From Corella eumyota (Eukaryota > Chordata > Ascidiacea > Phlebobranchia > Corellidae), in contig OY720098.1 of assembly GCA_963082875.1 (NCBI GenBank), positions 3,286,001 through 3,350,000 on the forward strand: a stretch of DNA of 64,000 nt, written 5' to 3'. Every line of letters begins with the position of its first letter. Position 1 is the stretch's first letter. Below are positions 25,901 through 39,739 of this stretch, in pieces. The translations under genes and the position numbers were made by a program. The notes beneath the pieces are model-generated. The model worked only from the letters and a program-made list of their open reading frames with translations, was not told the DNA's origin and searched no databases.

Positions 25901-26763
25901 ACAGATAACACGTGTAGATAACGAAAAAAATAGCTCGCGTGACATAATATTATAGACCTATTACACCGTATTTCCACTTTAAAAGGGTTCAAAATTGAAA
26001 ATTGTTTTGGAGTATTTTTAAGTTATTATTTTCATGTAAAATTCTCCTTTTAAAAATCTTTAAATTAAAGTTTGTATTTTCTAAAATTATATTTGACAAA
26101 GTATCACCAATTTTTAAATTCAAAACATTTTTTTATATTTATTGCACCATTCAGGATACGCAAAACTTTATTTTTATTTCAGTTATTAAATGCTTTACGA
26201 TATTTATAACAGCATTGAACAATTAAATTGAGTTATAAACTTTTACTAACTTTGTAAAGTTTGAAAGTACCAAATCAATATCTTTATTTATTAAATTATT
26301 CTGTTTGATTATTTTATTATTTACTTATAATAAAAATTGCAACCTAATTTTATCAAGTTTAAATACAGTTACGTTTTTATTACGATATTTATTGTTTAGT
26401 ATTTATTCGATTTTTTTAACAGTTAAAAAAACTTAGTTAAATTTTTAATAAATAAAAAATGCTATAAAACATATTTTGGCAAAAAAAACAAATTTACAAT
26501 CTATAAATTATTAAAAGTCAATTTTTATATTAAAAACTTAATGAAAAATTCGTTAATTAATATTAGGTGTGTTTTAAATTATAATTAATTTAAATTTTAT
26601 TTAGCACGTATTGAAATATTATTTTGTTGTATGGCACTGCACTAAAAATTTGAAGTGACTTGTGACTCGTGTCAAATCGGTTACAAATTCTGTCGCAAAA
26701 TTGATTGACATGTGTATGTTTGTTGTTGTCAATATTTCACCTTAACAAGACAACGAAGAAATT
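19962..26763. other. Long stretch without recognisable genes
   Basis: This is 6.8 kb between the divergent starts of the homeobox gene (-) and FAM98 (+). A perfect small hairpin CTCTCG-GTAAA-CGAGAG lies at 20031-20047, about 70 bp upstream of the homeobox start codon, probably in its 5' leader or promoter. CRE-like TGACGTCA motifs occur near 22027 and 25152. A CG-containing island at about 22975-23170 has repeated TTTTATT and CGTAATTA motifs. A 74-codon open frame at 21222-21446 has no recognisable features. The region is probably regulatory DNA for the homeobox gene. Confidence 0.4.
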
Positions 26764-29700
26764 ATGTCTCTTCTAAACGATGTATTGGATATTTTTGACG
26801 ATATTGGGTAAGTTAGATTTTGGTCTTACCATTTTTTTAGTGTTACAAAACTTTAACTGTTATCTTTCATGAAATACCTGAAATACGAAAATAGTGTATC
26901 GTTTTTTACTATTTTGTAATAAGGCTGTCAGCGGTAATCAACCTATGTGTTATGCCATTGTGTGTTAAAGCATATTCCGTACATGTATGTATGGACTATG
27001 GTTACAGCCTTTGTTGCATTTATTAAGAATTAGCCATTGTAGGATACTACATATTTATTGTGGATATTTATAAGTATTATATTAATATTTTTACTAAAGA
27101 TATGATGGTGATTTAAAAGATGAAAATATATTGCTGGAAGAATTATTATTGGGTTTAAATTCTGCTAAATTTACATACTTAATATCTTCAATAGCAAATC
27201 AACTGTCTTTGTTTTATGATATAGAAAATAAAATTCACCAAATTAAAGGTAAAATTTTAAGAATATTTTACTAAAAAAAAGGTTATTTAAATTTTTATAT
27301 TATTGTTAAAACACATATATGTATATATATAATTTTGTTTATATAAAAAAAAAATTTAATTTTACAACTTTAAAAATTAATTCATATTTAAAAAAACATT
27401 TAATTTTTAAAAAACAATTATATATTTTTTAAGGTACAACCAATGTAGAAAATTTTACACAGGAATTAAGTAATTTTTTAACTGAGTATGGTTGCCCTTA
27501 CGAAGCTTTAACTACTGGTAACTTAACTGAGAGATTTAAAACTAAACACCATTGCCTTCAGTTACTATGTAAGTTCAAATTTAGAATATATTAAAACATA
27601 AAAAATAGTAATTTATTATATATTTGTAGGATTTAAAGTAGCACAATTTTAAATAAAAATCTTTTGTTTTAGTTTTTCTTTTATCTGAACTTCAAGCAGC
27701 AAAGATATATTACCATAATAACCCAGTCAATAAAAAGGTAAAAAAGTGACATTTTTAAACATTTTTTTATTGTTTCAAACATATTAAGCTACTAATGTAC
27801 TTTCATTAACATTTCTAAAAATAGTTTATTTACCTTTTTTTTCTTTACTTTTTGATAGGAATCAGAAAACTCGATATTTAATGAATTAAAACTAATTTGC
27901 ATCTCCTTAAATTTAAGTAAACCTAATGACAACATAACATTAGAACAATTTTTATCAGGAATAACAAAAAAGGTATTTATTTATTAGTTAATTTTTAATT
28001 TAAGATAAAAATTAGAAGTTTTTTAACATATATAGTAGCATGGTATTTATAATAACATTAGGCCTAAATGTAAACAGCTTATAAATTTTAATAATTAAAA
28101 ATTCTTTTTTTGTTTTAAGCTACAAGGAATTGTAACAAATCTACCAAGCAGTTGTTTAAGTAAGCCAATAATAAAACAAAACCTAAGTCATGAATATTGG
28201 GAAAAATTAGAATTATTAAACGAAGCATTAGTTAAAGAATATACAATGAGAAGATTTATGTTGTTAAAAAGATTGGATGTTACTGTATCTTCATTTAATT
28301 GGTCAGATAGAGCCAAGGTTACTTTATTTTATATAAAAATATTTAGTTATATTAAATAGGATTTATATAAACAATTTTTCACCGCAATAAAAAGAGTTTG
28401 ATTAAGTATATTTAACAGTAAAAACATAACATTAAATTTTTTTTTAAATATTTTAATTTACAATTACAATAATGTGACATTCTTATTGTACTTAATCTGT
28501 CATACCAATTTTTGACTTAATTTTGTATTTAAGGCTAATGTGAATAGCATGGCTGAAGCATATCAAATAAAACGACACAATATGTCACCTGATTCTACCG
28601 TGTCTATTGCTGACTTATTAGCAGCCAAGGAAGGTAACTATATCAATTTTTTATTCTGCTAAAAATTTATGTTTTATTTCTAGTATGCATATATTAAAAA
28701 ATAGTAATATGTAAAAATCTTTATTCTTGATTTTTACATTCTTCTTTTTATTAATTTAATTTTTTTGTGGTTAGATCTCTGTCAAGTAAGTAAAACATCC
28801 TCAGGGTCTACACGCCATAGTTGCGCAATTAACAAAGTTTTAATTGGCAAGGTAAGTTTATATATTTATATACATTGGGCTTAGTGGATGATGTATTTAA
28901 AGTAAGTCGAATTTTTAGCTCTACAATATAAATAAAACTACAGTTTATGGTGCACAAATAAATTATCGTTGGCAAATATTAATTGTAAGTTGCCACCATA
29001 TTATGACAATTAAAATCCCATCGGTAGGGCTGGCTATTGACTAGTTAGTATATAATAATAAATATGCAAGCTCAAAAGTGATTTATTTTTTAATTTTGAC
29101 TTTCAAGGTCCCAGACAGAGGTGGAAGAACAAATGAAGTTGCTCCACCTCCTGCTGAGATGCCAAGTTGGCAGAAGAGACAAGATCCTGGGCCCCGTAAG
29201 TTGACTTCATACTCTTATTATATTCACAGCAGTTTTTAAGTAATTACTCGTATAGGTTTTCTTTAAAAGTCATATTTGATCATGCTTTGTTAAGCAAAAA
29301 TAACTTTTTTTTATGGTTATTATTTTTTATATTTTGTAATTAATAGAAAGAGGAGGTGGACGTGGCGGAGGATTTAACCGGGGAAGAGGAGGATATAGAG
29401 GAGGTATATTAATATAATGACTAAAATTTAAACAAAATTTGCATCAGCGTTTACTTACCTGTAATATTTTTGGCACAATTTGCTTCTTTAATTAAACTTT
29501 TAGGTTTAGTTTATTGATTTAACTTATGTTTTTATTTGTTATTAACAGGACGTGGTGGGAACGACCGGCCCCAAAGTGCAAGATCAGGTAATTTAAAACT
29601 TTTAAACATCACAAAATTTTAAGTTAATGTAATTTTATAAAATTTGGATCAGTTTTAAAATGTTTTCTTTTTAGATGGTGGAAGTAGGTGGGCGAGAGGT

Positions 29701-29802
29701 GGAAAACAAAATCAAAAAGGTTCGTTTGATCGAGTTTTCAACCAAGGAGGTCGATCATATGGTCAAGACGGTTTTAGCTCTGGCAGAAATTTTTCAAGTT
29801 GA
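26764..29802 (+). CDS. FAM98A: FAM98 family RNA-binding protein
   Basis: Twelve coding exons (26764-26807, 27100-27248, 27434-27568, 27673-27737, 27859-27972, 28120-28317, 28534-28633, 28775-28851, 29108-29195, 29347-29403, 29549-29587, 29675-29802) join in frame to 397 residues. The N-terminal half has the FAM98 domain, with EYWEKLELLNEALVKEY, MLLKRLDVTVSSFNWSDRAK, SIADLLAAKEDLCQVSKTSS and CAINKVLIGKVPDRGGR. The tail from about residue 324 is rich in Arg-Gly, with many RGG motifs that are likely methylation and RNA-binding sites. Vertebrate FAM98 proteins belong to the tRNA-ligase complex (RTCB, DDX1, RTRAF) or work with PRMT1. This looks like the single ancestral gene, so A versus B is uncertain. 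A poly(A) signal lies at 30355-30360, next to the 3' end of the convergent CAP gene. Confidence 0.93.
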
Positions 29803-30380
29803 TTTAAATGTCTAGTTTACTGTTATCGGGCATCCAAGATTAGGTTAGAAAATGTAAAAATGGTGGTGGTAATTCTTCCTTTAAAGGGGTTTACACTTTG
29901 ATATATCTCAAATTAAATTTTATGTTTAGTTCAATTAGTTACACTTGATAAGTACCTAGATTTTTATCATATTTTGACTTTGTTTTTATTCATATGAAAT
30001 GTGTTTAAACATACTCTAAAGTTTAACCTGGTTCTGTTTAAATTAGTCATATTTAGTTAATAGTCTGTAGGTAATATAGCTAACCACTGTGTTATACATA
30101 GTACTAAACGGAAGTTTGCCTTAAAAATTACGAACTAACATAATTTACCTTAAATACACTTATATCTAAGTTTATATACTAATGTCGCAATATATTTATA
30201 TCTTTTTGTTACTACACTCAAAATTCAATTTGCAATTGATCGATTTGTTACAAAATTAAACAATATATCATATTTAAAATCATACTGTAGTAAGTTGACA
30301 TAAAAAATTAATTTTTGGTTAACTTTTTCTACTCTGTTTCTTTGAAGGTGTTAGAATAAAAAATTCTTTGACAGTTTTGG

Positions 30381-31727
30381 TTAGAAAGCAAGAACAAGAA
30401 GAGCTGATAAAATTGCCATAAAAACGCATTCATACCTTTGACCTAAAACATAAATATCAATTTTTAAGATGCATCACTATATAACTCTTTCCCAATAAAA
30501 TTTAAGCATTTATAAAATAATAATAATCTAATTTTAAGGAAATATAAGGCTATTGATAAACTTTAATAGGCAAAAAACGGTTCTTTTTATACCTGTTATT
30601 CGATTAGAATTGTTGCATAATTTTGTTGTATTTTTACATACAGTATTTAATGGGCATTCTGAACAAAATTCGCCTTTTCTGTACGGGTTAACATTAGCTA
30701 AAAAATGGACGTTAATTTAAGAATTTTGGTAAGTAAGAAATTTCCAGAATTTTTCATTTTTAACACCTAATACTTACGACAAACGTTGCCGCCAGGGTAG
30801 TATCTACAAACAAATATATTTGGTTTTTCGTATAATATAGTTTTGCCTTCACTATGTGATGTAATCTCCATATCTTGGCAAGTAGTTAAACCACATCCAA
30901 CTAAATATGTAGCGGCCCAAACTAACTGTAAATACGGTGTAAAATTTTTTTTTTATTCTGGAATTGTGTAATTTTGAATAAAAACGTTAATTACAAACTA
31001 TTAAACCTTTGAACCTGTTTATAATGGCCACATTCCGTTTCCAATTGACATTCTGAGTTTTCGAAATTGTAATTTTGACTTTGGTCAAACCATTTTTGTA
31101 CTGCAACGTCAAAATAATCACTGTCCAAAGTTATATTTGAACTGATATAAATATTCTCGCCTACCCAGGCATATTCACCATTCCAGCTATTCACAGCCTA
31201 AATAAATTTGTTGCAAAAGTTTTTATATTTTTCACTAGAATTAGGGCTAGCACTTGCTTCCTAAAGTCGTAATGTTAGCCCGCTAATTAAAACAATATAA
31301 AACTTAGGCTACTGCATTAGCTAACTGGTAGGAAATAGCTCTTACATCTCTTTTATCGTTTATAATTGGACATGTCCTGGAGTAGGCTACTGCTTGTTTT
31401 GCTAATTTGTAATCCCATTTCAACAACATCATATTAGAGGCTGCTGGTTGTACAGCCTGCCTAAGTTCGTTGTGCTTTCCCACTATTCTGTCTCTGATAG
31501 TCGTGTTCAACGATTGGTAATAATGAACACCTGCCAGGACTTCGAATCTAAACAAAATAAACAAGTTATCTTTTTAGATAGGAGGAAGGCTACATTATCA
31601 TAGCTAATTTTGGCTAAATTTAAAGTTTGCCTAGATCTATCAAAGTGTATATATGATTATTCTACAGGACTCACCCCTGCAAAAATAAAAGTCCGATGGT
31701 TACTAATAAAAATACTAAAAAATCCAT
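30381..31727 (-). CDS. Secreted or membrane-anchored CAP-superfamily protein (CRISP/Antigen 5/PR-1)
   Basis: Six exons on the minus strand (31675-31727, 31346-31547, 31015-31197, 30778-30925, 30593-30697, 30381-30442) join in frame to 250 residues. Residues 1-17 form a hydrophobic signal peptide. The CAP domain follows: His43 in GKHNELR, Glu99 in VGENIY, His143 in ECGHYKQLVWAATYLVGCG (the CAP1 signature with Lys in place of the usual Thr), and CAP2-like FVCRYYPGGNV. A Cys-containing hinge (NPYRKGEFCSEC) comes next, shorter than the full CRISP domain. The last exon ends in the hydrophobic tail MAILSALLVLAF, which could be a GPI-anchor signal or a membrane anchor. CAP proteins act outside the cell in defence, fertilisation or sterol binding; the role here is unknown. 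It starts 0.75 kb from CNPPD1, head to head. Confidence 0.85.
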
Positions 31728-32479
31728 AGTAAAATGTCTTCTACTACTTGTAAAAATAAGAATTTAGCAGAAATCAACATTTAGGCTAAAACTGACACTT
31801 AAAATTTAAGATATACTTTTTGCTGAAGTAGATAAATAAATACTCGTTAATTTTTATATAATTTTTAAATGAATTCTTTTAATAAAAACGATTTACTTTG
31901 CAGGTTTATATCGTCCGTAGGTTAACATCTTAAACTTCTAATAAATAAACAAAGTAATGGCGACATAAGATAATTTTTGCCACGTCTATTACGCAACAGA
32001 GTAGTGATATGGCATTTTTATTGTAAAAAATATTTATAAATTATTTATTAAAATAAAAAATTAATTTTATTATTTTGTTTTTAATTTCTTACCCTTATAT
32101 GTCCTTATTTTAATTCAAATCTGTTTTATTCATTGCTTTTTATACAACATTTTTGTGTCAAAATTTGTATTGGCACACCTTTTATGTTGCCACATAATTT
32201 TGACACATGTTGCTACAAGCACGCCTGGTTAATTTATTTTACAATTTACTGTGAACAGAATGTCAGGCGTTTGCGTAACATTATCATGACGCATATTTTA
32301 TAAAAATAGATAACAAAAAGTTCAATAACTCTTTGTATACATTTCAACTTAAGCTAAAAGTTATTTTGGGAATGGTCTACATTGTCTGTTGTTAAACCAA
32401 AGTTTATAATTTATACAGATAGGATAATAATTAGGTTAAAATTTTGGAATGTTAAACACTAAAAACTAAAACTTTAAAA
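31728..32479. promoter_or_regulatory. Shared upstream region of the CAP gene (-) and CNPPD1 (+)
   Basis: This 750-bp interval lies between two divergent start codons and must contain the promoters of both genes. It is AT-rich. I see no clear TATA box at a fitting distance from either start, and no other gene. Confidence 0.45.
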
Positions 32480-35400
32480 ATGAATTGGAATGAAATGGAA
32501 GAATTGCTTCAAAAATCTCAGCTGGAAAATAATTCAGCTTTAATTGATTCGGTAAAGCAACAATTTTTTTTGTTAAAGTTTAATTTTAATAACAGTTTAA
32601 GTAATTTTCTATGTCAATTTATTTTATTATTATCTTTATTGTTTAAGTTATAATATACTAAACCATTATTGTTTTAGGAAAGTTTTTCACACCAAGAACT
32701 GTCAGATAGATTACGAAAAACTTTTTATTATTCACCTAATAAAACACCAGTTAAAGAAACAATTTCTTTTCCAATCACAAGTTAGTAAAAAAGTAGGATT
32801 TATATAAAAAACTATAAATCAAAACAGTAGATAAGTTTAAATCATTACATCCAAAATAGTTTTAAAATCTCTAATGATTTTACATTTTTTGGGCTATTCT
32901 TTTTAAATTAATATTAAAAGTTTTTTGTTTTAATTTTTTTTTTTTTGTATTTTAGAGGCAACAGTAGAATCATTTCGGAAAGTTGCACCGGGATCCTTTG
33001 GAAAACTTGGTCATAGATATGCCTCAAGGGTAGCTAGGTAAATCTACATTTGAAATATATGTATTACTTATGATTTATATAAAAGAGTGTTATATCTTGT
33101 ATTGTAATTAAACTAATTAAGGAAATTGTAACACCTTTGTTATGTAAATAACTTTATCTTGTTAGTATTGAAAACTATTTATATTTGTTTTCTTTTCCAT
33201 GTTAAACTAAGGTTGAACCACAAACTATCAAAAGCTAAGCCTATATGAAGTAGAATCTAAAATTAAAAGTATTAGGCTATTTTCATTTTACAAAACAGAG
33301 ATTGGCATAAAAATTTTTATTTTAATTTTTGTGGTTTAAACAGGGATGCTTGTATATCACCATGTTCTTTGCTGCTTGCTATGATTTATCTTGAACGACT
33401 TTCAAACCGAAATCCAGAATATCTTGAAAATATTTCTTCTTCTAATTTATTTCTTGTTTCAATGGTGAGCCATTATTTTTGTATAAAACAAGTTGTTTAT
33501 AGTTGTATTTTAAGTAATGTTTATTTAAATAGTTTTTTAGGTAATCATATGTTTTCTGGTTTTTATTAATTGCTTTATTTGACATAATTTTTTCCTATTT
33601 TTATCTGTAAATTAATTTTGTATTTTTTTAGATGGTAGCATCAAAATTTTTGTACGACGAAGGAATAAGCGAAGAAGTTTTCAACGATGAATGGGCTGCG
33701 TCAGGGTTATCAGATACTGATCATGTTAATAATTTGGAGGCTCAATTTTTAAAAGCAATCGATTGGAGAGTTTTGGTTAGAAAAGCAGAGTTTACCAGAA
33801 TGTTAGAATTGTTTGAGCGAAGGTAAATATTATACAGTTATGCTATTGCTTTATTCAGTTATGCTATTATTTTTAATATTCTTGCAGTATGGCTTTTTAC
33901 ATATCAAATTAAAATTTTTATTACATTTACTATTATTATATACATTTAATTTTTACATTTCTATTACATTTATTTTTATATATATTCCTTACAGAACTTT
34001 TTAAATAGCGGTTATATACATTTTTGCAAACTTTACAATGGTTTAAAATTATTTATAAAGGCCTAAAATGTTTAAATAGGTTGTGTTTTTTAAAATTTCT
34101 TCTTATCTATACAATATTTTGTAAACATTTGTATAAAAAAATAGGTTAGCTATGGAACAAGGACTTGATAGGGGTTGGTTTTCTTATACTGACATGGACT
34201 GCTTAGCTGAAAATCCTAATTTCCTTACTCACATGAAGTTTACACTCAATTATTTAACTAAGGTATGTTTAACCCAAAACCTTTGTTAAAGTGTATTTAA
34301 AATTGATTTTTGCTGATCATGAGTTTATTAAACAGAATTTTATGCTTACTAAACTGTTTTTTTTAGTAGTTTGATATACTCTTGTGTTAATAAAGCTGAC
34401 ATTGTAAAATTAAGCAATCTTAAAGTACATGCACTTAGTTTGTGAGTGTTTTTTATTGGTTTAAAATGATGTTAACTTTCTTATAATGTGTGTGGAAGTG
34501 TGTGTGTTAATGCACTTACAGGTTTTTAGCTTATAGTGTTAACCTTTCTTTTAAAAATTAAGACAATCTGTGCTTGCTTTGCCGTATATGGAAGTGTTAT
34601 TTTGACAACGATTGGCGCAGTGATGATTGCACGTTCAATAGGAGACAACATGAGATCAAGTGTACCCGGAGCACCATATCCATTACCACAAAGTGTCAAT
34701 AACAATGGAACTGTAATACAACTGGAAATTATACTAAATAAGAATGGTAATGATTTAGAATACTTGTGTAAAGAACTGTAATGTTGTTATTGAATTTCCT
34801 TTTTCATGTTTCATTGTTAAATACTGGACAAATTAACTCTACATTAAGTTAAACTTTGTGTTTAAATTTTACATTTCATTTAGGTTTAATAAAAACTAAT
34901 TATTTTGTCTTGTTATTTGTTTATAATTCCAAACCACTTATCTATTAATAAAGACCATTTTTATTAACAGATGAAACTCTTAAATCTGTTCTGGAGGCAG
35001 AAAATGTGACAGATATCGATGAAATACTTGAGGAAATGGACAACCAACAAACTCAACTTGATTTAAAGTTAGATCAACCTACAGCTGTACCATTTCAACC
35101 TGACGTTAAAGCCAACTCTGTTCAAGTTTTCACACTTTTGGAGACTGTGTTTTTTATCTCAAATCTACCAAAGTCAACGAATAGTGATTCAAATGTGTTT
35201 AATGGTTATTGTCCTAACTGCCAGAAGCCCGGAAATCAACAAGAAAATGAAAAACAAAAAATGTAAGTACCTATCATTAGCTAAATGTTTAAAATTTTCA
35301 TCCTAAAAATGTGAAGCTCTTTTGAATGTATTTACCTTTTAACCTTATTACTACTAAGTTATTTTTTGTTTAGAAATAGAAAAAGAGTTGCCGAACTTGA

Positions 35401-35685
35401 AATTATAAATCAAAAAAATGTCTCATTGCCGATATCTGATTATATAACATCAACACGATTTAACAAGGGTAAAACAAATTAAACCAATTTTAAACCCATA
35501 TTTGACTGTGGTAATCATTTTAATTAACTTTTTATGCAACTATTTTATAATTACTAGGTTTGGAGTTGAAATGTAAACCTCCGTCAAATTTACACCTGTT
35601 TGAAGACACATTAATGTTGCACGATTTACATTATGTTAAACACAGCACAATGTCTACACCTTCCCCCTTTATAACTATTTACTAA
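32480..35685 (+). CDS. CNPPD1: Cyclin Pas1/PHO80 domain-containing protein 1
   Basis: Ten exons (32480-32551, 32678-32780, 32956-33037, 33344-33464, 33632-33822, 34145-34262, 34530-34746, 34971-35262, 35374-35468, 35558-35685) join in frame to 472 residues. The cyclin-like box spans about residues 86-229: DACISPCSLLLAMIYLERL, NPEYLENISSSNLFLVS, MVASKFLYDEG, EEVFNDEWAA and FLKAIDWRVL. These match vertebrate CNPPD1 closely. A hydrophobic stretch at about 230-265 (LIVLTFLLKIKTICAC and on) corresponds to the family's predicted membrane segment. The C-terminal part is poorly conserved apart from a CPNCQKPG motif, a counterpart of the Cys-rich piece in human CNPPD1. The family is thought to bind cyclin-dependent kinases, but its job in animals is poorly known. 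A poly(A) signal is at 36005-36010. Confidence 0.92.
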
Positions 35686-36690
35686 GACTGATTTAACAAA
35701 AAAAATGCCTCAGATTTTAAAATTTTTACCAATATGTTCCACAGCTTTTAATGCTTTTTATGGTTTACTTAAAATCAGGTTTAGATTTTTCGTTTAAAAG
35801 ATTGCAATGCGATGTTGAAGTGTATTTATAAAAGAAACAAGTTATTGAAATATTTCTCAAAATATCTATTTTTTTAATTTTTGGAAATATTTTTAAAACC
35901 GTTTTTATAGCAGTGTGTTACACAGATTTGGCTTTTGAAATTTACACTAAGTATTGTATGTGAAAGGCTATTGTTTAACTAAAAAACAGTTCGTGTTAAG
36001 ATTAAATAAAACAATTGCGTTACATAATACTTTTACTTCTTAAGAGTTCACGTTAGAAATTTGATATCAAATTCCAAACTAACCTTAAGTATTTAACTTA
36101 TCAATAAATCCTATTTTAATATTTAAAACATCCTCTCATTATATTTCTGTTAAATTAGGATATTTGTAGGGGATTATTTAACAAACTACAGTTTTGTTTG
36201 GTTAAAAAAGAAGCATTCAAAACTAGTTAATCACTTTATAAATAGCATAAAGGTTATTTTGTCATAACAGGAAGATTGTATATTAATTTAAATATTAGAA
36301 TACTCTCTGTTATGCTTTGTAAATCAAATTCATTTTTGCAGCTGAGTAACAATAAAAAAAATTTAAGGGTAAGAATATAACTAATATATAATTCTAAATA
36401 TATATACTTTTGTTTGGCAAGGGTAAAAATGACCACCAATACAACATTTTATATTTTTATTTGTACTTCCAAAATTAAACCATGTAAAACACAACCTGTA
36501 TTTAAATTATTATAATTATTTATGTTTTTTTAATTGCAAAGCAATAATACTATGAACTTTTAGAAAACAGTGATATTAATGAACTGTTTGGATAAATTAC
36601 AAATATAACAACTACAGCAGATAGATATAAACCATTAATAATATTTGTGTTAAACGCATGCAGATAAAGTATACAAGTTTGGGATTTTAT
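35686..36690. other. Convergent 3' region between CNPPD1 and GAPDH
   Basis: This is 1 kb between the two stop codons. It contains AATAAA signals for the plus strand at 36005-36010 and 36113-36118. No other gene is visible; open frames on the minus strand (36254-36439) are AT-rich noise. Confidence 0.5.
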
Positions 36691-38946
<2,256 letters not shown>

Positions 38947-38963
38947 GTACTCACTTCGGTGGT

Positions 38964-39003
<40 letters not shown>

Positions 39004-39053
39004 GGCCCCTGCGCAAGGATGACACGCAAAATCGTGAAGCGTTCCATATTTTT
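38947..39053 (+). ncRNA. U6: U6 spliceosomal snRNA
   Basis: This is a 107-nt match to U6 over its full length. The 5' stem-loop GTACTCACTTCGGTGGTAC differs from the vertebrate form, but its changes keep the stem paired. The core is intact: the ATACAGAGA box, GAAGATTAGCATGGCCCCTG with the AGC triad, and GCGCAAGGATGACACGCAAA. The 3' part ends in GTTCCATATTTTT, which also serves as the RNA polymerase III terminator. U6 pairs with U4 and then with U2 and the 5' splice site to form the catalytic core of the spliceosome. All functional boxes are intact, so it is probably an active gene. Only one copy is seen in the window. Confidence 0.96.
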
Positions 39054-39739
39054 CTTTTCTTCGATTCTTTCTTCTATAGTTTTGTATATAAAAAACACTA
39101 GAAAATGCAAATTTACAAGTTCAAATATATTGAATTATTTTTTATTTAACGTAAACATATACTTTCGTTCAAAGTTTGGCGAAATTTGATTTATTAAACA
39201 CTTTAAAATAAAAGTAAACTGTATTAATTATGAAAACTCTCTACCAGCATGAATTACTGTTTTTTTCAAAAAAATAATCCAAAATTTTTTGAAACTGACC
39301 AAACTATTTCGGACAGCTTTATTTTAAGCACAACTTATTTTCAACTTACTTTTTTATAAACTTCTCAGTAATATATTCCAAAATATTTCCTAAAATCTAA
39401 TCAACATTCAAATTCTAATGGTCTTATCTAATATTTTTTAAATTTTCCTTTGAAAATTCGCCAAGACAAACCTAAAACCCCATGTTATTAAGATTTGAAT
39501 GCTTACTAATATAAAGGATAACTCAGAAGTTTAACAAAAAAATTTTATTCTTTGTAAAAATTAATTTAATATGCCAATATTTAGTTGTTTTTATAGATTC
39601 ACTTAATAATTTTTTTCAAGTTAAAGTAAATATCTATTATTAAAAGAAAATATATTGATATTTTAACACTTTAATACAAAATTACAGTAAAATCATTAAT
39701 CACAAAAACTTTGTTAACAACTATTCGTAGTGTTTAGTT
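39054..39739. other. Region between U6 and the MRH gene 3' end
   Basis: AT-rich, with no gene seen. On the minus strand an AATAAA signal (TTTATT at 39544-39549) lies about 190 bp after the stop codon of the MRH-domain gene and is its likely poly(A) site. Confidence 0.5.

Noticed and set aside
30534-30697. Alternative unspliced end of the CAP gene with a stop at 30534
   Set aside because: A good donor at 30593 and an acceptor at 30443 give an in-frame exon with a sensible hydrophobic tail, so the spliced model is preferred.
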